Position numbers and translations under genes: made by a program. Below the pieces are notes generated by a model. The model was not told the origin of the DNA, made no database searches, and saw nothing but the letters and a program-made list of their open reading frames with translations. From a virus: a DNA stretch of 20,104 nt. The stretch covers positions 1 through 20,104 of IMG/VR virus record IMGVR_UViG_3300025154_002782. The stretch is one strand, 5' to 3'. Of the stretch, positions 1 to 5,531 are shown piece after piece (the stretch's first letter is position 1; every line of letters begins with the position of its first letter).

Positions 1-81
1 CAGGATCTGCGGCTCGCCCCCCCCCAAACCGCACGGCTGCATGCCTTCATGCGCCGCGTGCAGCTTGAGGTGCCTGCGTGA
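1..81 (+). CDS. C-terminal end of an unidentified upstream phage gene (partial)
   Basis: The frame beginning at base 1 is open to a TGA at 79-81 and gives a 26-residue basic tail ending LEVPA. The stop overlaps the GTG start of the next gene in a GTGA junction, the same coupling used elsewhere in this phage, which is the main reason to think it is real. It crosses a run of nine C at 17-25, so the frame depends on that homopolymer being read correctly. No family can be named from this short piece; by position it belongs to the early region. Confidence 0.45.
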   Translation, partial: QDLRLAPPQTARLHAFMRRVQLEVPA

Positions 82-626
82 AAACCTCCTGCCCAGCCTG
101 CGGCGCTGCCTTCTCGCTCGATGTTCTCATCGGCAACGAAGGCGCGCGCGAGGCCGTCATGGCCGCGCTGGCCATCCCTGCGCCCCTTGGCAAGCTGCTC
201 GTGCAGTACCTCGGCCTCTTCCGCCCCGCGCAGCGCCAGCTCTCGTTTGATCGCGTGGCGAACCTGCTGGGCGAACTGCTGCCGCTGATCGCCGAAGCCA
301 AGATCGAGCGCAACGGCCGCATCTGGTCCGCCCCGCAGGACTACTGGGCGGCGGCGCTGAACGAGATGCTGGCAAAGCGAGACGCACTCACCCTGCCGTT
401 AAAAAGCCACGGTTACCTGCTGGCGATCATCGAAGGCTACAGCAGCAAGGCCGAAGCCAAGCAGGAGGCAGGCACCGAGGCGCGGCGCGGCGGATACACG
501 CAGGTGGGCAGTGCAGCGACAAAGCCCGTCGACCAGGTGTTGGGGCCAGTCACAAACAAACCGCGCAGCACCCCGCCGAATCTCAGGGCAGCCCTACGAA
601 AAGGAGAAAACGATGGCATCCAGTGA
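78..626 (+). CDS. Conserved early-region phage protein with N-terminal CPxC motif
   Basis: The 182-residue protein starts with GTG at 78, overlapping the preceding stop. Residues 5-8 are CPAC, half of a zinc-ribbon-like knuckle; I see no second Cys pair, so metal binding is uncertain. Residues about 35-130 look helical and contain the phrase LPLKSHGYLLAII, which I associate with uncharacterised proteins of Mu-type early regions. The C-terminal 50 residues are polar, low in hydrophobics and probably flexible. It overlaps the next gene by 14 bp, so the two are probably translated together. Its place among regulatory and DNA-metabolism genes suggests a semi-essential early function, but none can be assigned. 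Confidence 0.75.
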   Translation: MKTSCPACGAAFSLDVLIGNEGAREAVMAALAIPAPLGKLLVQYLGLFRPAQRQLSFDRVANLLGELLPLIAEAKIERNGRIWSAPQDYWAAALNEMLAKRDALTLPLKSHGYLLAIIEGYSSKAEAKQEAGTEARRGGYTQVGSAATKPVDQVLGPVTNKPRSTPPNLRAALRKGENDGIQ

Positions 627-930
627 CCAGCTTCTCAACCTGCTCAGCCGCCACATCGGCAAGGGCAACGGCATCGGCGTCAAGCAGCTCGCGGAGCAGC
701 TTGGTACACCAGAGCGCCACGTCCGCACCCTGGTGAGCGACCTACGCGACGAAGGCCACGCCATCTGCGGCACGCCGAAGCACGGCTACTACATCGCCGC
801 CACCTCGGAAGAGCTGACGCAGACCTGCGAATTCCTGCGCAACCGCGCCATGCATAGCTTGGGGCTGGAAGCCAAGCTGCGCCGTATCCCGCTGCCCGAT
901 CTGCTCGGGCAGCTTCACCTACCAACTTAG
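613..930 (+). CDS. Small winged-helix/HTH DNA-binding protein
   Basis: The 105-residue protein starts at ATG 613, preceded by AAGGAG; a more upstream in-frame ATG at 511 lies inside the previous gene and lacks a ribosome site. Residues about 22-62 form a plausible winged helix-turn-helix: VKQLAEQL is helix two, TPERHVRTLVSDLRDEG the recognition helix, and the GTPKHGYYIA stretch a beta-hairpin wing. This resembles the short HTH domain of BirA- and DeoR-like regulators. The C-terminal 40 residues are helical, possibly for dimerisation. It sits in the early operon of a Mu-type prophage and may regulate early transcription, but its operator and target are unknown. Confidence 0.75.
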   Translation: MASSDQLLNLLSRHIGKGNGIGVKQLAEQLGTPERHVRTLVSDLRDEGHAICGTPKHGYYIAATSEELTQTCEFLRNRAMHSLGLEAKLRRIPLPDLLGQLHLPT

Positions 931-944
931 CGAAACTATTTCGC
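930..944. promoter_or_regulatory. Short dyad GCGAAA-CTA-TTTCGC between early genes
   Basis: A perfect 6-bp inverted repeat with a 3-bp centre begins at the last base of the HTH gene stop codon. A further CGAAAT at 962-967 could pair with ATTTCG at 938-943 as an alternative. It lies just upstream of the Gam-like gene, where an operator for the neighbouring HTH protein or a weak hairpin would be plausible. No U-tract follows, so it is not a standard terminator. Confidence 0.3.
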
Positions 945-988
945 ACTCAATTCCCGTTAAACGAAATCGACCCACAAAGGAGACACAC

Positions 989-1510
989 ATGGCAACCATG
1001 CAAGAGATCGAAACCAAGGCCAAGGCACACGCCCAGGCACGCGAGAAGCTGAGCGAGATCGTCACCGAGCTGCAGAGCGAGATCGACGCCGCCAGCCATC
1101 GCCACATGAAGAACATCAAGGCCGCCGTGAGCAAGGCCGCGACCACCGGCGACGAGCTGCTGCGCCTGGTCAGGGATTCGCAGAAGCTGTTCACCAAGCC
1201 CAAGAGCGTGGTACTGCACGGCATCAAGCTGGGCTACAAGAAACAGAAGGGCAAGATCGAGTTCGACGATCCGGACCAGGTGATCAAGCTGATCCGCAAG
1301 CACTGCCCGGATCTGGAAGACACGCTGATCGCGACCACCGAGACGCCGTCGAAGGAAGCGCTGAACAACCTGACCGCAGACGTACTCAAGAAACTGGGCG
1401 TCAAAGTCACCAGCGACACCGACGTGGTGTTTATCGCGCCGGCCGACAGCGATGTGGACAAGATGGTCAATGCCTTGGTGAAGGGCGCAGATGATCAGGA
1501 GGCGGTATGA
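989..1510 (+). CDS. gam: Mu Gam-like host-nuclease inhibitor / DNA-end-binding protein
   Basis: The 173-residue protein matches Mu Gam in length (about 174 residues) and layout. Residues about 8-65 form a charged helical, coiled-coil-like N-terminus. The C-terminal half follows the Gam pattern: a basic beta segment (GIKLGYKKQKGKI), a helix with VIKLIRKHCPDL, then PSKEALNNL, GVKV and a final hydrophobic VFIAP strand. Mu Gam binds double-stranded DNA ends as a Ku-like dimer and protects them from RecBCD-type exonucleases. The start has a good ribosome site, AAAGGAG at 976-982. The early-region position is the one expected for gam. The call rests on pattern resemblance rather than strong identity. 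Confidence 0.65.
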   Translation: MATMQEIETKAKAHAQAREKLSEIVTELQSEIDAASHRHMKNIKAAVSKAATTGDELLRLVRDSQKLFTKPKSVVLHGIKLGYKKQKGKIEFDDPDQVIKLIRKHCPDLEDTLIATTETPSKEALNNLTADVLKKLGVKVTSDTDVVFIAPADSDVDKMVNALVKGADDQEAV

Positions 1511-1629
1511 ACCTGTTCATCCTGGCATTGATCATGGCCGGTCTGTTCGCCGCTGCCGTCTCCCTCATCCTGTGGGCGCTGGGCGTGCTGGAGTTTGAGT
1601 GCAAGCGTGTCGAGGGGGATGAGCAATGA
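1507..1629 (+). CDS. 40-residue single-pass membrane peptide
   Basis: This small gene begins with ATG at 1507 inside the gam stop (ATGA) and ends at TGA 1627-1629, overlapping the next start in another ATGA. Both junctions use the coupling typical of this phage. The product is a hydrophobic helix over residues 2-28 (rich in Leu, Ile, Ala) followed by a short polar tail, VLEFECKRVEGDEQ. The tail has four acidic residues within its last twelve and probably faces the cytoplasm. No family is recognised. It is locked to the nucleotide hydrolase downstream, so a membrane-linked accessory role is possible but unproven. Confidence 0.65.
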   Translation: MNLFILALIMAGLFAAAVSLILWALGVLEFECKRVEGDEQ

Positions 1630-2450
1630 ACGTCGTCCAGAAACTGAGCCCTAACACATTCGAGAACGAATACATCCTGGGCATCCTGAACCACCTGGTG
1701 GCTGAAATGCACACAGCCAAGCCGCCCGCCCAGATTCTGGACAAGTACGCGGTAGAGCTGACGGCGTACATGAACGGCAAGAACCCGCCCGCAATGAAGT
1801 TCAGCGTGCAGGAACTGCGGCCGGAGGTGATGGGGTTCGCGCTGCTGATGGAGGCACGGCTACGCATCAAAGACGCGGACAAGGGCCAGAGCTGGAAATC
1901 GATGGCATTGCACGATCTGTGCGTCCCGATGACTTGCAAGGCCGTCATGCTGGAACGCGAGCTGGACGGGGTTCAACACGGCCGCCCGCTCAGCGTAGCC
2001 GTGACCAAGCACTCCGTCGACCTCGCCAACTTCTGCATGATGATCGCGGATGTGGCGGGGGCGCTGGAAGATACGAACGATAACGGTGGTGCTGGCTGGC
2101 CCGGCCTCAACCAGGTGCAGGGCATGAAGACATACGACCTGATCGATCACCTCCAGCGCCAGCAGGACTTCTCCCTGCGCACGTTTGGCCCAGGCATGCG
2201 GACTGACGGCCTGATCGATCACGTCAAGAAAGAGCTTGCCGAAATCAAGGAAGACCCGACCGATGTCACCGAGTGGATCGACGTGATGCTGTTGGCAATG
2301 GACGGCGCATGGCGTGCCGGATACGACGCCGAGAGTATCTGCCAGGCGCTGAGGGCGAAGCTGGAAAAGAACATCGCCCGCACTTGGCCGGACTGGCGCG
2401 CGGTCGACCCAAACAAAGCAATCGAACACGTCTCAAAGAGTCACGGCTAA
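1626..2450 (+). CDS. Tandem MazG-like nucleotide pyrophosphohydrolase with C-terminal DUF550 (dATP/dGTP pyrophosphohydrolase-type) domain
   Basis: The 274-residue protein has two all-alpha halves. Residues about 175-270 match the DUF550 family, whose Pfam name is dATP/dGTP pyrophosphohydrolase: FSLRTFGPG, then ELAE (E203, E206) and EWID (E216, D219), giving the ExxE...ExxD metal-binding pattern of MazG-type enzymes, and a late TWPDW motif. Residues about 72-148 resemble a second MazG-like unit, with helices over residues 71-118 and the signature VDLANFCMMIADVAG (D132, N135); its first acidic motif looks weak, so it may be structural. Family enzymes convert dNTPs to dNMP and pyrophosphate. The gene overlaps the membrane peptide upstream. 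It could alter nucleotide pools during replicative transposition; the real substrate is not known. Confidence 0.8.
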   Translation: MNVVQKLSPNTFENEYILGILNHLVAEMHTAKPPAQILDKYAVELTAYMNGKNPPAMKFSVQELRPEVMGFALLMEARLRIKDADKGQSWKSMALHDLCVPMTCKAVMLERELDGVQHGRPLSVAVTKHSVDLANFCMMIADVAGALEDTNDNGGAGWPGLNQVQGMKTYDLIDHLQRQQDFSLRTFGPGMRTDGLIDHVKKELAEIKEDPTDVTEWIDVMLLAMDGAWRAGYDAESICQALRAKLEKNIARTWPDWRAVDPNKAIEHVSKSHG

Positions 2451-2516
2451 GGGCGCGCCGTGGTTCGCATTACCCGCCCATGTTTCAGACTTACCGTTAA
2501 CTACAAGGAGTATCAA

Positions 2517-2798
2517 ATGAACCAAGCTGAACTGATCAACAAGATTTCCTCCAACGCCACGAATGAAGGCATTTCCAAGACCACGATCAAGTGGGTGCTG
2601 GATCAACAAGGTCTCGCCGCCCAGGACGAGTTGGCAAACGGTGGCGAAGTCACGCTAATCGGCATCGGCAAGCTGACCGTCAAGCAAAGCGCAGCGCGCA
2701 AGGGCCGCAACCCCGCCACCGGCGCTGAGATGCAGATCGCGGCCAAGAAAGCGCCGAAGTTCAGCGCAGCCAAGGCGCTGAAGGACGCGGTGGCCTAG
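2517..2798 (+). CDS. HU/IHF-family DNA-binding protein
   Basis: The 93-residue protein has the length and fold pattern of HU. An N-terminal helical pair (NQAELINKISSNATNEGISK) is followed by VTLIGIGKLTV and the DNA-embracing arm with GRNPATG at residues 63-69, including the conserved intercalating proline (P66), and a C-terminal APKFSAAKALKDAV helix. The start ATG 2517 has AAGGAG five bases upstream; the frame extends further upstream but without a better start. Host HU is a cofactor of Mu transpososome assembly, so a phage-encoded HU here could assist transposition or compact phage DNA. That link is an inference from family knowledge. Confidence 0.92.
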   Translation: MNQAELINKISSNATNEGISKTTIKWVLDQQGLAAQDELANGGEVTLIGIGKLTVKQSAARKGRNPATGAEMQIAAKKAPKFSAAKALKDAVA

Positions 2799-2813
2799 CC
2801 AATCGCCTAAAGC

Positions 2814-2885
2814 CCGTTCGTGGTGAGCTTGTCGAACCATGAGCGGACTTTGGGAGATGTGCTTCGACAGGCTCAGCACGAACGG
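2814..2885. repeat. Dispersed REP-like inverted repeat upstream of gemA
   Basis: Two 28-base arms, 2814-2841 and 2858-2885, are inverted copies with 23 of 28 matching bases, separated by 16 bases. Their core, GTTCGTG(G/C)TGAGC(T/C)TGTCGAA, is a sequence I know as a widely dispersed intergenic repeat of proteobacterial genomes, where it produces spurious translations such as VLSLSKH and VRQAHHE. As RNA it would fold into a long hairpin between the HU and gemA genes. The right arm ends at the gemA ribosome site. Confidence 0.8.
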
Positions 2886-2892
2886 AGGAAAA

Positions 2893-3327
2893 GTGAAATC
2901 GAGTCGCCCCAACAAATACCCAGCCCGCTACGCCGAGCAGAAACGCGAGATCCAGCTGATCAAGATCGCGCAGAAGCAGCTCGGCATGGATGACGACGCG
3001 TACCGTGACATCCTGTTCACGCTCACGCGCAAGCGTTCGTCGACGGAGCTGGACTTTGCGGAGCGTAAAAAGGTTTTGGAACATTTCGAAGCGTGCGGCT
3101 TCAAGCGCACGCCCAAGCAACCGCGCAAGCTGGCCGACGATCCGCAGAGCAAGCTGATCCGTTCGCTGTGGCTGCAGCTGCACGAGGCGGGCAAGGTGCG
3201 TAACCCTTCCGAGTCTGCGCTGGCCGCGTTCGTGAAGCGCCAGGTGGGCCGTGACGATCTGCACTGGCTGAATGCCCGCGAGGCGTCGTCGGTGATCGAG
3301 GATCTGAAAAAATGGCTGGCACGCTAG
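2893..3327 (+). CDS. gemA: GemA/gp16 family regulatory protein (DUF1018)
   Basis: The 144-residue protein has the gp16 (GemA) architecture. It opens with a basic helix of the pattern IQLIKIAQKQLGMDDDAYRDIL (residues 20-41) and LTRKRSSTELDFAERKKVLEHFEACGF (44-70), then a second module with SKLIRSLWLQLHEAGKVRN, ALAAFVKRQ and LNAREASSVIEDLKKWL. In Mu, GemA lies just before Mor and modulates host gene expression and DNA topology. GTG at 2893 is preferred because GGAGG lies at 2884-2888; an in-frame ATG at 2839 would place the start inside the inverted repeat and add 18 residues encoded by it. It overlaps mor by 16 bp. Confidence 0.88.
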   Translation: MKSSRPNKYPARYAEQKREIQLIKIAQKQLGMDDDAYRDILFTLTRKRSSTELDFAERKKVLEHFEACGFKRTPKQPRKLADDPQSKLIRSLWLQLHEAGKVRNPSESALAAFVKRQVGRDDLHWLNAREASSVIEDLKKWLAR

Positions 3328-3716
3328 TCCTGGACGAATCCGATCTGGATCTGCTGCCGCCCAGCATGCGGCAGTTTGCGCTGGAGTACGGGCTGCCGGC
3401 GTTGTTGTGCCTGGTGGAGGCTTACGCCGGGACCCGTGTGCGGGTGCCGGTAAATCCGAACACCGAGTCGGATCTGTTCCGGGTGCTTGGGGGCGAGGTA
3501 TATCTCGCCCTGGTGAAGGCGCACCCCGGCGAGACGTACGAGGTGGCGCGCTGCCTGCGCGCAGCGCGGCACCTGGTGTATCGGCAGATCCAGAAGGACA
3601 GCCTGGAGCTGTCGCAGCGCGAGCTGGCGCTGAAGTACAAATACACCGAGCGGCACATCCGCAACATCGAGATGCTGGGTGAGGTTCCCCCGGATCGGAA
3701 CGGGAGCCTTTTTTAG
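3312..3716 (+). CDS. mor: Mor/C-family transcription activator
   Basis: The 134-residue protein is close to the 129 residues of Mu Mor and follows GemA as in Mu. Residues about 15-95 form the dimerisation region with LPPSMRQFALEYGLPALLCLVEAYAG and VYRQI; residues about 100-121 form the helix-turn-helix, SQRELALKYKYTERHIRNIE. Mor and C are homologous activators that bind a dyad upstream of promoters with poor -35 boxes and recruit RNA polymerase through the alpha and sigma subunits. Only one member is present here, so it may drive the late genes directly. The non-coding region downstream is the obvious place to look for its site. Confidence 0.9.
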   Translation: MAGTLVLDESDLDLLPPSMRQFALEYGLPALLCLVEAYAGTRVRVPVNPNTESDLFRVLGGEVYLALVKAHPGETYEVARCLRAARHLVYRQIQKDSLELSQRELALKYKYTERHIRNIEMLGEVPPDRNGSLF

Positions 3717-3720
3717 GCTC
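3704..3720 (+). other. Hairpin with U-rich loop spanning the mor stop
   Basis: GAGCC at 3704-3708 and GGCTC at 3716-3720 flank TTTTTTA, so the last codons and stop of mor sit in a 5-bp stem with an oligo-U loop. The U run is in the loop and not after the stem, so this is not a standard terminator. It could be an mRNA-end structure or chance. Confidence 0.3.
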
Positions 3721-3777
3721 TAGGACGGGGCGGGTGCGGCGGATGTACGGATTTGCACCCACTGAGCGCGCCAAGGA

Positions 3778-3796
3778 CTTTATAAAGCGTTTTATA
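3778..3796. promoter_or_regulatory. A+T-rich dyad, candidate activator site
   Basis: Two nested symmetric elements are visible: the perfect 10-bp palindrome CTTTATAAAG at 3778-3787 and the inverted repeat TATAAA-N4-TTTATA at 3781-3796. It lies 62 bases after the mor stop. Mor/C-family proteins bind short A+T-containing dyads upstream of their promoters, so this is a reasonable candidate, but no experimental consensus for this phage is available. Confidence 0.35.
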
Positions 3797-3879
3797 GGCG
3801 AGTTGAGATTGATGCCGGGGTGCGTTTTTTGCATTTGCTTTTGATCCGTACTCTGCTACTCTAAAAAAAGCACCTCACC

Positions 3880-3907
3880 AGCCCCGCACTCGCGGGGCTT
3901 TCTTATT
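3880..3907 (+). terminator. Rho-independent terminator after the early/middle region
   Basis: AGCCCCGC at 3880-3887 and GCGGGGCT at 3892-3899 form a perfect 8-bp GC-rich stem with the loop ACTC, followed by TTCTTATT. This is a textbook + strand intrinsic terminator. It should stop transcripts that pass through mor, separating them from the head genes unless it is leaky or antiterminated. Confidence 0.85.
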
Positions 3908-3908
3908 G

Positions 3909-3922
3909 CGGAAACGTTTCCG
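3909..3922. promoter_or_regulatory. 14-bp perfect palindrome, candidate operator
   Basis: CGGAAACGTTTCCG is perfectly symmetric and lies directly after the terminator, 29 bases before the protease ATG. Its core GAAACGTTTC resembles operators of LacI/GalR-family repressors. It exactly fills the start of the spacer between a weak TTATTG (3903-3908) and TTAACT (3925-3930), which are 16 bases apart. Operator function is inferred from symmetry and position only. Confidence 0.4.
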
Positions 3923-3951
3923 GCTTAACTGCATCGGTCGCCATCGCCAGA

Positions 3952-5070
3952 ATGGCAACCATGAAACGCAAACCCAAATCCCCTGCTCTTGGCTTCGCCG
4001 TCGCCGCCTGTTCGGTGGCGATGAATGCTGCAGGCGAGATCCAGCTCACACCCGCAGGCGTCTTTCGTGGCAACGATGGCCGCCCGAAGGATGCGCCGCA
4101 CTGGGTGATGGATGCGCAGGCCGCCCAGGATGTAATCGCATTCTGCTCTGCGCGCCAGAACGAATTCGTCATCGACTACGAACACCAGACCCTGCTGGCC
4201 GAAAAGAACGGCCAGCCCGCTCCTGCGGCGGGCTGGTTCTCCGGTGCTGCGCTGCGCTGGGAGGAAGGCGTCGGCCTGTTCGTCAAATCCCGCTGGACAT
4301 CCCGCGCTCAGGAATTCATCTCCAACGATGAATACAAGTACATCTCGCCGGTGATCCTCTACGAGAAGGTCACCGGTCGCATCAAAGGCATCATCAGTGC
4401 CGCCCTCACCAATACCGCTTGCATCGACGGCATGGACGAAGTGCTGTCCCGTGCCGCCGCCAGTTTCATGTTGGACGAATCAACCTCAAAGGAGAATGGA
4501 ATGGATGAACTGCTCGAACAGCTGCGCTGGTTTTTCAACATGCCGACGCTGGCAACCGCCGAAGATATCCTCGCGGAACTGAAAAAAGCCGTCGACAAGA
4601 TCAAGACAGCCGCGCCGGAAGCAACTGCCGCTGCCGGCTTCCGTGTCGACAACCTGGTCGCCTCGCTCGGCACCGAAGTCGCCGCGCTGAAGTCTGCATC
4701 GCCAGATCCTGCCAAGTTTGTGCCGGTGGACACCATGCAGGCGCTTCAGACCGAACTGGCAGCGCTGCGCAGCGAGAAGACCGAGCGTGAAGTCGGCGAG
4801 GTGGTCACCGCCGCGCTGTCGTCCGGCAAGCTGCTGCCGCCCCAGGAGAAGTGGGCGCGCGATCTGGGCATGAAGGATCTCGATGCGCTGAATGGCTACG
4901 TCGAGAGCGCGCAAGGTGTGGCCGCACTGACATCCACTCAGACCAAAGGCAAGCAGCCCCAGGGCACGGCTGATGCAAACGGCCTCGACGAAACCCAGCT
5001 CGCAGCATGCAAGTTGCTGGGGGTCGATCCGGCCGATTACGCCAAGACTTTGTCCGGCGTAGACGACTAA
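3952..5070 (+). CDS. I: Mu gpI-like prohead protease with C-terminal scaffold region
   Basis: The 372-residue protein matches the Mu gpI protease family. The N-terminal domain (about residues 10-160) shows IQLTPAGVFRGNDGRP, FVIDYEHQT (72-80), AAGWFSGAALRW, YKYISPVI (128-135) and ALTNTACIDGM, all landmarks of this family. The rest (about 184-372) is Ala/Leu/Glu-rich, helical and scaffold-like. In Mu, I is a self-cleaving maturation protease and its C-terminal part is separately made as scaffold Z. No clear ribosome site precedes ATG 3952 or the alternative ATG 3961, suggesting weak initiation. It is the first gene of the structural block and is followed by the decoration and capsid genes. Confidence 0.9.
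   Translation: MATMKRKPKSPALGFAVAACSVAMNAAGEIQLTPAGVFRGNDGRPKDAPHWVMDAQAAQDVIAFCSARQNEFVIDYEHQTLLAEKNGQPAPAAGWFSGAALRWEEGVGLFVKSRWTSRAQEFISNDEYKYISPVILYEKVTGRIKGIISAALTNTACIDGMDEVLSRAAASFMLDESTSKENGMDELLEQLRWFFNMPTLATAEDILAELKKAVDKIKTAAPEATAAAGFRVDNLVASLGTEVAALKSASPDPAKFVPVDTMQALQTELAALRSEKTEREVGEVVTAALSSGKLLPPQEKWARDLGMKDLDALNGYVESAQGVAALTSTQTKGKQPQGTADANGLDETQLAACKLLGVDPADYAKTLSGVDD
4501..5070 (+). CDS. Z: Internal in-frame start for Z-type head scaffold protein
   Basis: ATG 4501 is in frame with the protease (its codon 184) and is preceded by AAAGGAG at 4488-4494 with a six-base spacer, far better than any ribosome site at the protease start. Translation from here gives a 189-residue helical protein, MDELLEQLRWFFN onward, with a coiled-coil-like middle (about residues 60-105, with MQALQTELAALRSEKTEREV). 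Mu makes scaffold Z from just such an internal start within I. The strong site here predicts scaffold in excess over protease, the ratio expected in prohead assembly. Confidence 0.75.
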   Translation: MDELLEQLRWFFNMPTLATAEDILAELKKAVDKIKTAAPEATAAAGFRVDNLVASLGTEVAALKSASPDPAKFVPVDTMQALQTELAALRSEKTEREVGEVVTAALSSGKLLPPQEKWARDLGMKDLDALNGYVESAQGVAALTSTQTKGKQPQGTADANGLDETQLAACKLLGVDPADYAKTLSGVDD

Positions 5071-5090
5071 CCAACCAACGGGAGAACAAC

Positions 5091-5492
5091 ATGGCTTTAG
5101 CAGCTGATCGCGATACACATATGCAGGATGGCGAGCTGATCTCGGCGCCCATCGCTGCCAACGTCAAGGCATTTGCGGGCGGCCTCGCTGCTGCGAACGC
5201 CACCGGCTACGCCACCCCCGGCGCAGTCGCCACCACGCTGACCTACCTGGGGCGCTTCGAAGAGACCGTGGACAACACGGGCGGTGCCGCCGGTGCAAAG
5301 AACGTTCAGATTCGCCGCAAGAAAGCGTTCAAGTTTAAAAACTCCGGCGCGGATGCGGTGACTCAGGCCAGCCTCGGCAAGGTCTGCTACATCGTGGACG
5401 ACGAAACCGTTGCTTTGACGAACGGCGGCAACACGCGTTCTGCGGCTGGCACCGTCATTGGCTTGGACGCTGATGGCGTCTGGGTGCAGTAA
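5091..5492 (+). CDS. Putative head decoration/cement protein
   Basis: The 133-residue protein starts at ATG 5091 after GGGAGA; an earlier in-frame start at 5007 lies inside the protease gene. It is rich in Gly, Ala, Thr and Val with predicted beta structure: a flexible N-terminus, then YLGRFEETVDN, the basic VQIRRKKAFKFKNS and the closing VCYIVDDETVAL and AGTVIGLDADGVWVQ. Small beta-rich proteins ending in a V(I/V)G..DGVWV strand between the protease/scaffold and the major capsid gene are typical capsid-stabilising or cement proteins. The assignment relies on location and composition more than on a recognised motif. Confidence 0.65.
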   Translation: MALAADRDTHMQDGELISAPIAANVKAFAGGLAAANATGYATPGAVATTLTYLGRFEETVDNTGGAAGAKNVQIRRKKAFKFKNSGADAVTQASLGKVCYIVDDETVALTNGGNTRSAAGTVIGLDADGVWVQ

Positions 5493-5531
5493 TCCGTCGA
5501 CCACATCCCTCTACCAATTAGGAGATATCAC

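Larger units (their letters stand above)
3717..3951. other. Non-coding junction between mor and the head genes
   Basis: No credible gene is seen in these 235 bases on either strand. The stretch has a lower-GC middle (about 3775-3870), an A+T palindromic element, a repeated TACTCT (3849-3854 and 3857-3862), a strong terminator, and a 14-bp palindrome close to the protease start. TTGCTT at 3835-3840 with TACTCT at 3857-3862 (16-bp spacer) is a weak promoter candidate that would read into the terminator. Only 45 bases remain between terminator and protease start, leaving little room for a downstream promoter. Mu-type phages normally have lysis, terminase and portal genes here. Confidence 0.6.

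Noticed and set aside
511-612. Upstream start for the winged-helix gene
   Set aside because: It would add 34 residues that overlap the previous gene in another frame; ATG 613 has a strong ribosome site and a sensible N-terminus.
954-2500. CCGTTAA before both gam (954-960) and HU (2494-2500)
   Set aside because: Seven bases shared upstream of two genes; the same string occurs inside coding regions, so chance is sufficient.
2839-2892. ATG 2839 as gemA start
   Set aside because: The extra 18 residues are encoded by the inverted repeat, and GTG 2893 has GGAGG at proper distance.
2761-3834. 357-codon open frame on the - strand across HU end, gemA, mor and the junction
   Set aside because: It crosses the inverted repeat and terminal parts of three + strand genes, includes the typical spurious translation of the dispersed repeat, and has no recognisable domain.
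3849-3862. Repeated TACTCT as a pair of -10 boxes
   Set aside because: Matches to consensus are poor, -35 partners are weak and the transcript would run into the terminator; mentioned only as a weak candidate.
989-3963. Identical 12 bases ATGGCAACCATG at the starts of the gam and protease genes
   Set aside because: The identity ends after 12 bases and upstream sequences differ, so it is probably coincidence.
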